Assembly (NCBI GenBank): GCA_964057225.1
Contig: OZ059896.1
Span: 12,384,501-12,448,500 of the forward strand
Reading direction: 5' to 3'
From: Auanema rhodensis
Taxonomy: Eukaryota > Nematoda > Chromadorea > Rhabditida > Rhabditidae
DNA length: 64,000 nucleotides
Position numbers and translations under genes: made by a program. Shown here piece by piece: positions 43,762-52,489 of the stretch (position 1 is its first letter; the number at the start of each line of letters is the position of its first letter). The notes under the pieces were generated by a model that worked only from the letters and a program-made list of their open reading frames with translations, was not told the DNA's origin and ran no database searches.

Positions 43762-44784
43762 TTAGAAACTGGTATCAATATATGGAGCACGATTGTTGTC
43801 AATTGAAAGAATAGAGTCATATTCTGAATAAACAATAGCATATAAACCCTCTTGCGGCGTTTGTTGACCAAATTCCAATTTCAGGGCCACATTACCTTGT
43901 CGTATAACATCAAATAACTCGGACGAGTGTACAGTCGGTGAAATATCAAATACAAAAAATGTGAACCCAGCTTTATACATTGCTGGTGTAATACCATTGG
44001 ATGAATCTGTGCGACCAAGGCCCAAACCTTCCAACATGTCAATATATGCTGTGGCATAGGAAGAACGCCATTCGAAATTATAAGGGCGGGTAGGTATTAC
44101 CCGATTGTTGAGCGTCAAGTATATATTTTTCAATTCAAACGGTTTAAAGTTGAATGGCGAATGTTTAAAAGTACCATTATAGGCGTGTGCGCAGACAAGA
44201 CCTACTACAACACGTTTCGGTGTATGCGACGTGAATAATATGTTATTGGGTGAATCCAAACGACCTCCTTCTATGAAATAAGATCGCATTTTCACTGACG
44301 TCATGGGGTAGTGTATTCGTTCCTTTACAAGTTTATCTTCTATAGCCATAGCTAATCCAGCGTTTCGATCAAACTCTTGAATAAGCAAGTGCACATCGTT
44401 GATATCTATTTTCAGGTTTGGAAACTCCTCCTTCATTGCAGCATCATCATACACGCTAACATCACCAATTTTTAAATAATACGAATGTATCAAACTGGCT
44501 GCAAATTGTTGGCATGGTGCAAAAACAAGGTTGTCTGGTACTGGATCGCCGTTTGTGGTTACAATTTTGAATTTTACATTCAACCAACACCTTCTCAGAT
44601 TAAGAAAAGATTTGGAATTTTGGGCTATAACAAATTCCCATGGTCCTTGAGGAAGAAAAGTATTTTTTAAAGGAACTTGTACAGTACGAGTGGATTCAAC
44701 ACCTAATGCCGACGCCGGTATGTCACTATAATTAATATTGGGTAAAAGGGCTTGTGCTGATTTTGAATCTATCAATTTAGCCAT
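43762..44784 (-). CDS. Polinton major capsid protein with in-frame deletion (340 aa)
   Basis: Double jelly-roll capsid family (F54H12.2-like). It opens at ATG 44784 directly after the pVI-like stop and is open to the end, with WEFVIAQNSKSFLNLRRCWLNVKF and the C-terminal GITPAMYKAGFTFFVFDISPT and LYAIVYSEYDSILSIDNNRAP. After 'GDVSVYD' it jumps to 'EEFPNLKIDINDV': about 105 residues present in P2 are missing, cleanly and in frame. Family members are about 440-450 aa, so this form probably cannot build a normal trimer. Confidence 0.85.
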   Translation of the reverse strand: MAKLIDSKSAQALLPNINYSDIPASALGVESTRTVQVPLKNTFLPQGPWEFVIAQNSKSFLNLRRCWLNVKFKIVTTNGDPVPDNLVFAPCQQFAASLIHSYYLKIGDVSVYDDAAMKEEFPNLKIDINDVHLLIQEFDRNAGLAMAIEDKLVKERIHYPMTSVKMRSYFIEGGRLDSPNNILFTSHTPKRVVVGLVCAHAYNGTFKHSPFNFKPFELKNIYLTLNNRVIPTRPYNFEWRSSYATAYIDMLEGLGLGRTDSSNGITPAMYKAGFTFFVFDISPTVHSSELFDVIRQGNVALKLEFGQQTPQEGLYAIVYSEYDSILSIDNNRAPYIDTSF

Positions 44785-45237
44785 TTAAATACGATACGAC
44801 CGCTCACGAGTTATGCACAGACGCTTATGAGATTTTGTGGTTTTGCGTCGTCGCCGCTTTCCCAAGCCGGTAAGATCTCGTATAGCCTGCCGGCCGGCTG
44901 TTTTGAGAGTTTGCTTGATATTATCGCCCTTGAGCACCCCATCAACAATTTCATTGCTAGTTTTTAGCAACTGGCCGCCAAGCGGTGAATTTACAACTGG
45001 ACTATTGCTTACAGCACTGGATAATGCATTCTTTCCAGCATTGATGAGATTTTGGGCTATAGGTGATTGAATAATGCGTGGTAAAAACGATGCCAAAGTT
45101 GCCAGTATACCACCCAGGCCATGACCTCTCTGCATACCACGTTGAAACATCATTCCACTAAATGGCGCCCCACCCATTTGTTGATTCAAAAGTGTTGTCC
45201 ATTGAATTGAGTTCAAGTCTAGAAGGAGGTGTGGCAT
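44785..45237 (-). CDS. pVI-like Polinton virion protein (150 aa), intact
   Basis: ATG at 45237 is chosen over the GTG four codons upstream. The protein has a Gly/Met-rich segment (GGAPFSGMMFQRGMQRGHGLGG), then an amphipathic hydrophobic helix (ILATLASFLPRIIQ), then repeated small amphipathic helices, and a highly basic end (GLGKRRRRKTTKSHKR). This layout is like adenovirus-type minor core or lytic proteins, which are substrates of the viral protease. That role is inference. It lies upstream of the capsid gene on the same strand with only the stop between. Confidence 0.65.
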   Translation of the reverse strand: MPHLLLDLNSIQWTTLLNQQMGGAPFSGMMFQRGMQRGHGLGGILATLASFLPRIIQSPIAQNLINAGKNALSSAVSNSPVVNSPLGGQLLKTSNEIVDGVLKGDNIKQTLKTAGRQAIRDLTGLGKRRRRKTTKSHKRLCITRERSYRI

Positions 45238-45287
45238 ATTGAACCGCACGTGCGCAATACAAAAGTTACACTAGATCATTTTACTAA

Positions 45288-45743
45288 ATGTATTCGTCTG
45301 AAATAGCGTCACTATTGCGATCTGTCCGCATCACTCGAAAACTATTCCTAGGTGTATTTAGCGCCGATACTCTACCCAAAACACGTCGAAAGAACTTTGC
45401 ACTTGTTGTAAATACTGACACACACGATAAACCGGGCACACATTGGCAAGTCATCTTTGTACGTAATGATCAAGCCTACTTTTTCTGTAGCTTGGGTTAT
45501 AAAATGAACAAGTACATTCGTCATTATCTGGCCAAATATAAAAATGTAAAAGTTAATACTTGCAAACCACAACGCATAATTGAATACACTTGTGGTGGTT
45601 ATGCAATATTTGTAATACTAATGTTGTCAGCTGGTAATACATTTGAAAGCATTTGTTCATTTTTTAAACTATTACAAAACGATGATGTCTTTATTAAAGC
45701 GTTTATGCATAAAGTATTCGACTATAAATTATCTAGCATATGA
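45288..45743 (+). CDS. PRO: adenovirus-like cysteine protease (151 aa), acidic catalytic residue replaced
   Basis: Maturation protease of the adenain (C5/ULP-like) family. His52 lies in GTHWQVIFV, and the nucleophile Cys102 in YTCGGYAIF, with Gln95 upstream as an oxyanion-hole candidate. At the place where the family has an Asp or Glu (pattern YFDSxG), this copy reads YFFCSLGY with Cys67. The triad therefore looks incomplete, although the ORF is open from ATG 45288. Divergently placed from the pVI-like gene (about 50 bp apart), suggesting a shared promoter region. Confidence 0.85.
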   Translation: MYSSEIASLLRSVRITRKLFLGVFSADTLPKTRRKNFALVVNTDTHDKPGTHWQVIFVRNDQAYFFCSLGYKMNKYIRHYLAKYKNVKVNTCKPQRIIEYTCGGYAIFVILMLSAGNTFESICSFFKLLQNDDVFIKAFMHKVFDYKLSSI

Positions 45744-45789
45744 TCAACTTTGCCATTAAAACGTCACCTGCTACATTAGGTGGTCAGTC

Positions 45790-45960
45790 ATGAATATTCC
45801 CTGTCACTGTGAATTATGTATAAGATACACGTTGGAACAATCTGTACCAACACCCCTGTACAAAAAGATTTTGAAACGTATTTCAGTGCCATTCATTAAA
45901 GGAATATCTCTGGGACTAGGCTTTTGTACAACACTAGTCATTATTCCACTCATTATATAA
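45790..45960 (+). CDS. small membrane protein (56 aa) between protease and C2H2 genes
   Basis: ATG 45790 to TAA 45960. The N-terminus has CHCELC (a CxCxxC motif), the middle a basic stretch (YKKILKR), and the C-terminus from about residue 33 is hydrophobic (PFIKGISLGLGFCTTLVIIP), consistent with a single tail-anchor membrane segment. It lies in the 235-bp gap between two clear genes on the same strand. I do not recognise a family. A small virion membrane protein is one possibility. Confidence 0.6.
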   Translation: MNIPCHCELCIRYTLEQSVPTPLYKKILKRISVPFIKGISLGLGFCTTLVIIPLII

Positions 45961-46001
45961 AAGTGAGTTGACTGTGTGTGGTTGTTTTTTATTTTCCTCT
46001 A

Positions 46002-46445
46002 ATGGAACTTTTATGTAACAAGTATTGTGTTACGTGCAAGGAAATATTTTCATCAGCCAAGCATTTTAGTGATCACGTATTAAAAAGACATGACGGGATT
46101 CAACCCGTATGTAACAGTTATATCAGCAATGCTGACTTTATTCAAAAATATGGACATTTGGATGGTGTTCGTAGACGTTTGTGCCCTTATTGTAGTGAAA
46201 CTTTTGGAACAAGATTCAATTGTCAGCGTCATATTCGGCGTCTTCATAATAGTAATGGAACGAATGGTAAAGATGGTGATGGAAATGATACCAGCGAACC
46301 CTCTGAAAAAACTGAGGAGTTTGTACAGTCAACCGAACCAAAACGATGCCGCTGCAATAGTAACCGAGAATATTCACAACACGAGCCGCGCATCGAACAA
46401 AACGGCGCTGAACTACCTTTTAAACCTTCGAAAATCGTAATGTGA
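46002..46445 (+). CDS. Polinton protein with two C2H2 zinc fingers (147 aa)
   Basis: ATG 46002 is preferred to the GTG at 45978, because the latter is not a eukaryotic start. Finger 1: Cys9, Cys12, His25, His30. Finger 2: Cys61, Cys64, His77, His82. Both have C-x2-C-x12-H-x4-H spacing and basic helix ends (HVLKRH, HIRRLH). The tail is polar, Asn/Gly/Asp/Glu-rich. Could be a DNA-binding regulator or a packaging factor; the sequence does not decide. Convergent with the capsid-associated gene, 26 bp apart. Confidence 0.8.
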   Translation: MELLCNKYCVTCKEIFSSAKHFSDHVLKRHDGIQPVCNSYISNADFIQKYGHLDGVRRRLCPYCSETFGTRFNCQRHIRRLHNSNGTNGKDGDGNDTSEPSEKTEEFVQSTEPKRCRCNSNREYSQHEPRIEQNGAELPFKPSKIVM

Positions 46446-46471
46446 TCTTGTATAACTGTTGAATAAAACAT

Positions 46472-47332
46472 TTATTTCACATTTTTAACATGTAATGTAA
46501 CAACTGTAGAACCATAATTAAATTGCATAGGGCGACCAAATTCATCTAAAATTTCAATACGTATAGTATCGAGTGTTTGCTTAGTGATTGGTACATAACG
46601 AATAGGATTAAATGTTTTGGCAATCATTTTACCAAATTCAGTGGGAGGTGGTACAGGTAAACATGCAAGTAAATTAGCTTTCACATTACCGAGAATGGAA
46701 TATTCTACAATATCACAATATATATACATTGTATTAATGTTATTTGAAAAATCAATGGGGCGCCTGGCTATTAACGTGTCGTTGATAATTTTATTCTCAA
46801 AGCCAAGAAAATATGCGAGAGCATCACCGAGTGTTGCATTCAATAATAGCCGCTTACTTGTTACAAACTCTATGCGTTGTAGTGTTTTGTTAAACCGAAA
46901 CGTGGCGTCTGCCAGCATTTCCTTGACAAGTTTAGCCTCAGCTTGTCGATTATTATACCACTTTTTCACATCTTCATCTTTATCTATCAAACCCTTTATA
47001 CGTGCTTCTTCCTCAGCTCCAAGAGGTTTAGTGCTGCTAGCAATAAATTGTTCTTTTCCAGCATTGATTCCGCGTATTATTTCATCACCATTTGCATAGT
47101 TACCTTTGGGCAAGTGCAGAATAAACTTTCTGTTGGAAAAACGTGGTGTATAAGAAAGATTTTCTTGTACATTTAATATCGAACACGGAAAAATTATGTC
47201 TGTCAGCCCAATGCAATATCTGTTATTGCGTAGCCTTAATGTTTCAGGTAACCTGGTAAGAAACACTGATGAGGTATTACTTTTTTCAGAGTCAACTGAT
47301 GACGGCAAAGTAATGTAAAAATCATCCATCAC
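46472..47332 (-). CDS. Polinton capsid-associated (possible minor capsid/penton) protein, 286 aa, intact
   Basis: ATG at 47332 opens an uninterrupted frame: DDFYITLPSSVDSEKSN, FLTRLPETLRLRNNRYCIGLTDIIFP, a central charged helix (EEEARIKGLIDKDEDVKKWYNNRQAEAKLV), then FEFAYFLGF-type and VPPPTEFGKMIAKTFNPIRYVP segments. The N-terminal pattern (FYITLP, then a beta-rich 'LPETLxLxxxRYCIGLTDIxFP') is widespread in metazoan Polintons. I take it as a jelly-roll-type virion protein, but which one is not provable here. The P1 copy at 11-821 is broken. Confidence 0.7.
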   Translation of the reverse strand: MMDDFYITLPSSVDSEKSNTSSVFLTRLPETLRLRNNRYCIGLTDIIFPCSILNVQENLSYTPRFSNRKFILHLPKGNYANGDEIIRGINAGKEQFIASSTKPLGAEEEARIKGLIDKDEDVKKWYNNRQAEAKLVKEMLADATFRFNKTLQRIEFVTSKRLLLNATLGDALAYFLGFENKIINDTLIARRPIDFSNNINTMYIYCDIVEYSILGNVKANLLACLPVPPPTEFGKMIAKTFNPIRYVPITKQTLDTIRIEILDEFGRPMQFNYGSTVVTLHVKNVK

Positions 47333-47386
47333 AGACCACCACCTGATGCGTGCACACTAGTATAAATGAAATCATTTGCATTATAG

Positions 47387-48055
47387 GTACATTTACGAGT
47401 GGTTGATTATGGTTTTCAGCTTCAAACTACCCAGTCAGACAACTGTAATAGGGGCAACGCAATGTGGTTAAACTACCCTTATAAAACGTATATGTGAAAA
47501 TACTGAAAAGTTTTTCAACGTCCCCATTGATAGAATATTCTGATTCAGTCAATGTGGAGCATCGTCAGGTGTTCCATTAAATGATGAGCGTTTAATAGTT
47601 ATTCAAGGACCACCTGATCCGGATATAATAAAAGAGCAAAAGGGAATGAACACCATACTAGTGCTGGATGATTTGATGAATTTTTTCTCATCGAATAAAG
47701 CGGCTAAAGAATTACTCAACAACCTTTTTACAGTGTGGGCACATCACTGGAATTTGGCAGTGTTTAATCTTGTGCAAGCTGCATTTCAGCTAGACAGGAC
47801 CAGTCGAATTAATAGTACATATATAATACTGATGAAAAGTCATTCGGATATATTACAAATACGTAATTGTCTGCAACAATTATTTGGCCCCGCTTTAAAA
47901 ATGCTCTAGAAGCATATGATGATGCAATGTCTACACCCTATAGTCATTTACTGATTGACAACCATCCTTTAACAAATGAGAAACAGCGTATACTATCAGA
48001 TATAACAGCGGAGCACCCTATTGTTTATGTAGCCAGAAATATATTCAGTGTTTAA
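47387..48055 (+). pseudogene. Polinton packaging ATPase (P3), Walker A lysine replaced by stop
   Basis: FtsK/HerA-like genome-packaging ATPase remnant. A 1-bp insertion near 47431 shifts the frame. In the Walker A loop (GATQCG) the next codon is TAA where Lys is needed (47468-47470). Downstream, 47646-47909 keeps Walker B (ILVLDDLMNFF) and the sensor-like NLVQAAFQLDRTSR...IILMKSHSD. A last frame (47867-48055) gives the C-terminus NIFSV. Homology starts after a TTATAG acceptor-like end, as in P1. Confidence 0.75.
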
Positions 48056-48067
48056 TGTGCATGTTCA

Positions 48068-48214
48068 ATGAGTGGTCGTATTTTGTCAAATTACAACTTT
48101 TTATCTTCTTGTGCCAAAACCCCTTGTTCTGCTTCCTCATTTTCTTTTTCACAAATTGAAATTATTGTTGAAATTGTATTTAATATTGTGAAAAATAATA
48201 ATTTTCTCTTAGGC
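48068..48214 (+). pseudogene. small conserved Polinton protein, N-terminal remnant
   Basis: First ~49 codons match the intact protein at 1446-1754. A deletion of about 380 bp relative to P1, after FNIVKNNNFLL, then fuses it to the pre-integrase gene. Confidence 0.7.
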
Positions 48215-48746
48215 TGATCCACCATTATTGCCAGAATACAAGCTGCCACGAAAGTATAACGATCTGTGGGAAAGATTTCCAGAGGTGCGTACAAACAAAA
48301 ATAACTAACTTGTGATTAATAATGAGCCCGTACCAAACACAAATATTACAAAAATTTTGGATTTTGTACTGGATAAAACAAAGACGGAACCCAATGGATT
48401 CTCAGTATTAGCCAAATTCTTAGCCAGTAATGGGGTCTCTAGCCCTAACAAGAAGGCAAAAAATGAAGAGCCTGCCGTCAGTTACAAGGATTCAGTTGAT
48501 CCCGTGCCTACATCCACATCGGCTGTCACAGACTTGGATGCTACTATTAATATATTACCTAGAACACCACGTCATCGTAAGGCTGTTATTCGATATTCAC
48601 CCTCTCCGCGTCGTACATTCAAATCCAAAGCTATAAATAAAAAGGCAAAACCCGCTGACACTGGTGAATCTTATTACACACCTCAGGCGGGAGAAACACA
48701 GAATGGCAAAGGCCGTAAACGATTCTACATTAGATTATGGAAGTAA
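48215..48746 (+). pseudogene. pre-integrase Polinton protein, 5'-truncated
   Basis: Matches P1 1960-2459. The main open part is 48312-48746 (NTNITKILDFVLDKTKTEPN, PRTPRHRKAVIRYSPSPRR, basic C-terminus). The TAA just upstream (about 48305) is conserved with P1 and may lie in a 42-bp intron (GTGCGTAC..CTAAC..AG) that joins TTTCCAGAG to CCCGTACC in frame. The 5' half is gone through the deletion noted upstream. Unknown function; overlaps the start of integrase by about 44 bp. Confidence 0.55.
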
Positions 48747-49296
48747 TGTTTTGGAGAACATTTATTATAATATTAAGCATCCAGCTTCTTATACGTCTGC
48801 CAAAAATCTATTATTGGAAGCGCGAAAGCATGGCATCGCAAAAGCACAAGTTGAAAGTTTTTTGCAAGACTCTGAAACTTTTACACGTCATAAACCAACC
48901 AGGCTGCATATGCAGACTAAAAAGACTAGAGGCTGTGGTCGATTCCTAACAATGCAAGCAGATTTGGTTGATATGCAAAAATATAAAAAATCAAATGACG
49001 GCTATGCTTACATGTTGACCATGATTGATGTTTATACACGCATGTTATATGTTAGGCCTTTGAAAACTAAAGGTGGTTTAGAGGTTGCTACTGCATTTGA
49101 AAATGTATTCAAGGATTTTATACCAATCCAACTAATAACGGATAACGGTGCAGAGTTTTATAATAGTCATTGTGAAAAACTATTCAAAAAATTTGCCATA
49201 CTGCATGGATCAACAAGTTCACCACAAAAGGCGGCAATGGTGGAGCGAGCAAATAGCTATAATGAATGGATAGATGCAGAAAATTTAAATGTATAA
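48703..49296 (+). pseudogene. INT: Polinton integrase, catalytic core only, C-terminus deleted
   Basis: ATG 48703. N-terminal DNA-interacting segment (NIYYNIKHPASYTSAKNLL), then the DDE core: QADLVDMQ (Asp), ITDNGAEFYN (Asp) and VERANS (Glu, about 35 residues later). Directly after the catalytic Glu, about 330 bp are missing relative to P1, and the frame resumes at NEWIDAENLNV. The ORF is open but lacks the rest of the core helix, the SH3-like part and most of the chromodomain, so it is unlikely to work. Confidence 0.88.
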
Positions 49297-49592
49297 TTTT
49301 TCACTGTTGTTGTAAACAATTGTATTAATAATAAATGATTTATTTGAACAATCGTTCATATTGTAACAATAAAAAACCAGCAAAACATAAAAGCCAAGAC
49401 AATGATATAACCTATAATTATAAACTGATTAATATTTAAGTTTTTAATGCTTACCAGTTGGTTAGAGAGTCGGCTGTTGATGGATAATTTCAAACTTCAA
49501 GAGCTGGAAAAAAAATGTTACGGCTAAGAAAATTTAAATATAACATAACAAAATCAACCAACTGTCCATTAAACAGTTTGTGCTTGTTGTAG
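49297..49592. other. 3' region of P3 integrase and Cys-rich genes
   Basis: Non-coding and convergent; corresponds to 3300-3594 in P1 and 30776-30905 in P2. It includes the minus-strand pyrimidine tract ending CAG, CTCTTGAAG, then GTAAGCATT, again looking like a small exon downstream of the Cys-rich stop. Confidence 0.45.
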
Positions 49593-50196
49593 TCAAAACG
49601 ATGGATCAAAACGGATAAGCATATTCAAGTTGAGCGCCTGTTGACTTAAGTTAAAGTAGAACACATTCTGCTTATAACCAAAAGACTTGACAGTTGACTC
49701 ATCAGTATAGATGGCAATGTAACCCATATTATTCAACAATTGTTTTGATGACATGCTAGAATAGGAACGCATCTGTAAAAGAAAAAATAATAATTAGAAT
49801 TAATAAAAAAAATAAATTTTATAATCTTACATTGATTGTTGAATTTTCAAGTTTATAATGACGGAAAACTTTTAAAAGCCCTAAGGCATCATTCCTCGCT
49901 CTACACTTGACACAGAGGCTGAAACAGTGGTACTCGTCTACGACTTGCAATGTATCCCTACAAGTTTTGCAGAGACATATTGGCCTCATAACTACAGGCT
50001 GTTGTGGAGAGCTATCCTTTGAGATTTGTACCTGCTTTTTTGGTGTGTCTAAACAAAAAATAATTGATAACAAAAATAAAACCTTACCAAAGAATGTGGC
50101 TGCAAAGTTGGGTCCTGGTGTGGGTGGTCGTGGAACATCCGGTTCCGGTGTCGAAGGTACAATATTCTCTACATCAACAAGAGCGGAACGCTTCAT
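49593..50196 (-). CDS. Cys-rich Polinton protein (P3), three exons, intact (168 aa)
   Basis: Exons on the minus strand: 50196-50088, 50048-49831 and 49772-49593. Introns are 39 bp (GTAAGG..TTTAG) and 58 bp (GTAAGA..TACAG). Exon 2 is 218 bp and exon 3 is 180 bp, exactly as in P2 (30191-30775), and the frame is kept. Pro-rich N-terminus (PEPDVPRPPTPGPNF), Cys module CLCKTC and CFSLCVKC, then RARNDALGLLKVFRHYK. Being intact in two decayed copies suggests selection or recent activity. Family not recognised. Confidence 0.8.
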
Positions 50197-50299
50197 GTTT
50201 GTAGCCCAATTGGAGGCTTTTCCTAAACAACAACGAACTTTTACGTCTAGGGTCCAAGTAGAGTAGAGGAAAGTCCTAGCAGCAGTCTGTTGACGTTGG

Positions 50300-50430
50300 A
50301 TCAGATCGTCGGCTTGTTGGCAGAGGTGGATCGGCGAGAAGACTTGGTGGCGGAGCTGGATCGAAGAGTAGACTTGTTGACAGAGCTGGATCGTAGAGTC
50401 GACTTGATGGCGGAGCTGAAATGCAAATTT
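50300..50430. repeat. 30-bp minisatellite upstream of the P3 Cys-rich gene
   Basis: About four copies of a ~30-bp unit containing GAGCTGGATCG and GTAGACTTG. In one plus-strand frame they read as 10-residue repeats of the type AELDRRVDLL, but the frame has no ATG start near a gene and the region is the promoter side of the Cys-rich gene. P2 lacks this array. Confidence 0.7.
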
Positions 50431-51179
50431 CGGTCTAAAAAATTTTGCCACCTTTTATACAAACTTTGTTGTAAAGCTCTACCCACTCCGCCTCTTTTAC
50501 AAAACAGTTGACTGCTGTATGCGGCTTTTCTATTTGTTATATATTACACAAATATATGCATTTATACATTAATTAGCAGTTTGTTGCGCAAACAGCTGCC
50601 AATTGCGCTAAAATACACCGATTGCGCCAACAGTTGCCGGATTAACAACCTGTAAACTATCCGCTTATTAATTACTTGTTACAGCATTCGATTTCGTAAA
50701 TACAAATATTTAACAATAATTCAACTCATTTGTGACAAGTCCCTATACAATAACAACTGTCATCCAAAATTGTGGAAGATTACAATAGGATCGTTTAATA
50801 TTGTATTCATATTCTTATTATAACAGCTGTGGTACACTCTTACTTTTATAGTTTAGGAAACACTAATTCAAAATGTTGGATCCTACTGAGGAAACGCAGG
50901 ATTGTTGCGAAAAACAGACTTGTACACATCCGATTACAAGTACAACATTTCCAGACACTTTGTAAAAAAGAAACTCTTACAAAATGTTAACACATGTTCT
51001 AATTTTAAATGAAAATTTATTGTTCAATAAATATATTACGAAACATTCATTCTATTCTTGACCATAGTTATGAAATACATTAGCTATCAGAACATTTATA
51101 AACTATTAGGGCTACAACAACAATTACTTTAAAGTAACATTTTTGATGTTAAAAAGTTTGAAAATATTCGTATATACTC
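50431..51179. other. non-coding P3 sequence between Cys-rich gene and right TIR
   Basis: AT-rich with no credible ORF. It contains several CAGCTG or GCGCCAAC words (50590-50650). A TTATATAAC-like promoter candidate on the minus strand is weak. Confidence 0.35.
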
Positions 51180-51928
51180 ATGACCCCTTGGCATAGTAAG
51201 TATTCTTTAGCGTTATGGGTACATATGGTGTACAGCTATTTATCATATTTTTATGAACACAACTTTTGCCATGTGGTACATGTGTAGTGCACCTGTTTTA
51301 ACGATCTTATCGAATTAACCTTCGATATGTGTTTCATTAAATTTAGTTTAAATATTTATTACTTCTTATCGAATTAACCTTCGATATGAGTTCCATTGAT
51401 TAACCCATAAGAGGTACGGTGAACATATTGATTACCTTTTAAATTTATTTAAATAAATAAAAAAAAACAATATATATGAGAAATATTTTATTCAGTTTTA
51501 AAGATACAATTAAAAAATATATAAATATTAAATACATTTAAAAAGAAATAAGTTTAAAAATACATTTAAAAAGGAATAATTAAGTAATAATATTTAAAAC
51601 ATATATAAATATTAAAAATACATTTAAAAAGAAATAAGTTTAAAAATATTTACAAATACAACTGACAAATATATAAATAATAAAAATTCATTTAAAAATA
51701 GATTAAAAAATAATTTTAAAAAAGATTTAAAATCATGCATTTTGATCCATGCGCAGGCTCGAGAGCCTGCCTCGGGAGGAAAAGTATATTTTTGACAGCT
51801 GACGCCGAAAATATGATTTTGACAGCTGACGCCCCCAAAAGTATGTTTTTAGCAGCTGACGCCCTCAAAAGTATGTTTTTAGCAACTGTTTGGGGGCGTG
51901 GTTAGTAAATTCGGCATGGCTCTCTACT
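51180..51928 (+). repeat. Polinton P3 right terminal repeat
   Basis: The inner block matches the inverted left end (CAGCTATTTATCATA, CATGTGGTACATGTG, CACCTGTTTTAACGATC). Two dyads are at 51308-51327 and 51367-51386. An AT-rich tract follows, then GGCTCGAGAGCC, four ~29-bp CAGCTG repeats, TTTGGGGGCGTGGTTAGTAA and the terminus at 51928. Confidence 0.85.
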
Positions 51929-52302
51929 GACTTGCCCTCCACTGGTTGATGGGGTAGCGGGATCCCATTCTCTTAAAAAGAAAAAACTAAATGTTATAAT
52001 TTTTAATATCGCTTACTCATCACTGTCATCCAAGGTTATTACTTCAATAACCCTTGATGATGAGGGCCCACTGTTAAAAGTGGGTGATCTGGGCTCACAG
52101 AGCTCGATCCCACCAGCCTCGGTAAACTTTATACGTTTACTAAAAAACAAAATATATATATAAATTCAAAATTGTGTTAAATTACCTGAGCTGATTAATC
52201 TCTTCATAATCAAATCCTAGTTCTTCACATAAACGTTTATAACTAAAAAAAAATAAAGTTTACAAACAAATAATCGAAAAGACACAACCTATTAGCAGCC
52301 AT
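51929..52302 (-). pseudogene. POLB: POLB N-terminal exons of another Polinton, cut by the P3 terminus
   Basis: Homologous to P3 exons 1-4 (38182-38570). Start ATG at 52302, exon 1 is 14 bp with the same GTTGTGT donor, followed by the exon for YKRLCEELGFDYEEI, the exon with RVIEVITLDDSD, and the start of exon 4 (CCATCAACCAGTGGAG). It then breaks off exactly at the P3 terminus. The SUMO-interaction-like motif is conserved despite other changes. Confidence 0.78.
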
Positions 52303-52489
52303 TGTACCTTGATATAATGAATACATCAGTCTACACATTGCTGTTGGCATTGTAATTTGTTATGTAACATGGATTTGGGTACAGCTGTCAAAACTAGCAG
52401 TTGCGATAAACTTTAAAATAAATAAGCATATTGAATACATCTGTTTTTATTGTCCCCGTCGGATTAATTTTTGTTATTAGTTCTTATTA

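Larger units (their letters stand above)
37133..51928 (+). mobile_element. Polinton/Maverick P3, nearly complete gene set
   Basis: From the left dyad array to the terminus GGCTCTCTACT at 51928. It carries POLB, major capsid, pVI-like, protease, small membrane protein, C2H2 protein, capsid-associated protein, ATPase, small protein, pre-integrase, integrase and Cys-rich genes. The right TIR inner block (GGTACATGTG, AACAGGTGC-type words, about 51180-51310) matches the inverted left block at about 37270-37330 and 37540-37620. No left terminus is visible, so the left end is incomplete. Confidence 0.85.

Noticed and set aside
47646..48055. Intact ATPase gene in P3
   Set aside because: Motifs are present but spread over three frames, with a stop at the Walker A lysine; called a pseudogene.
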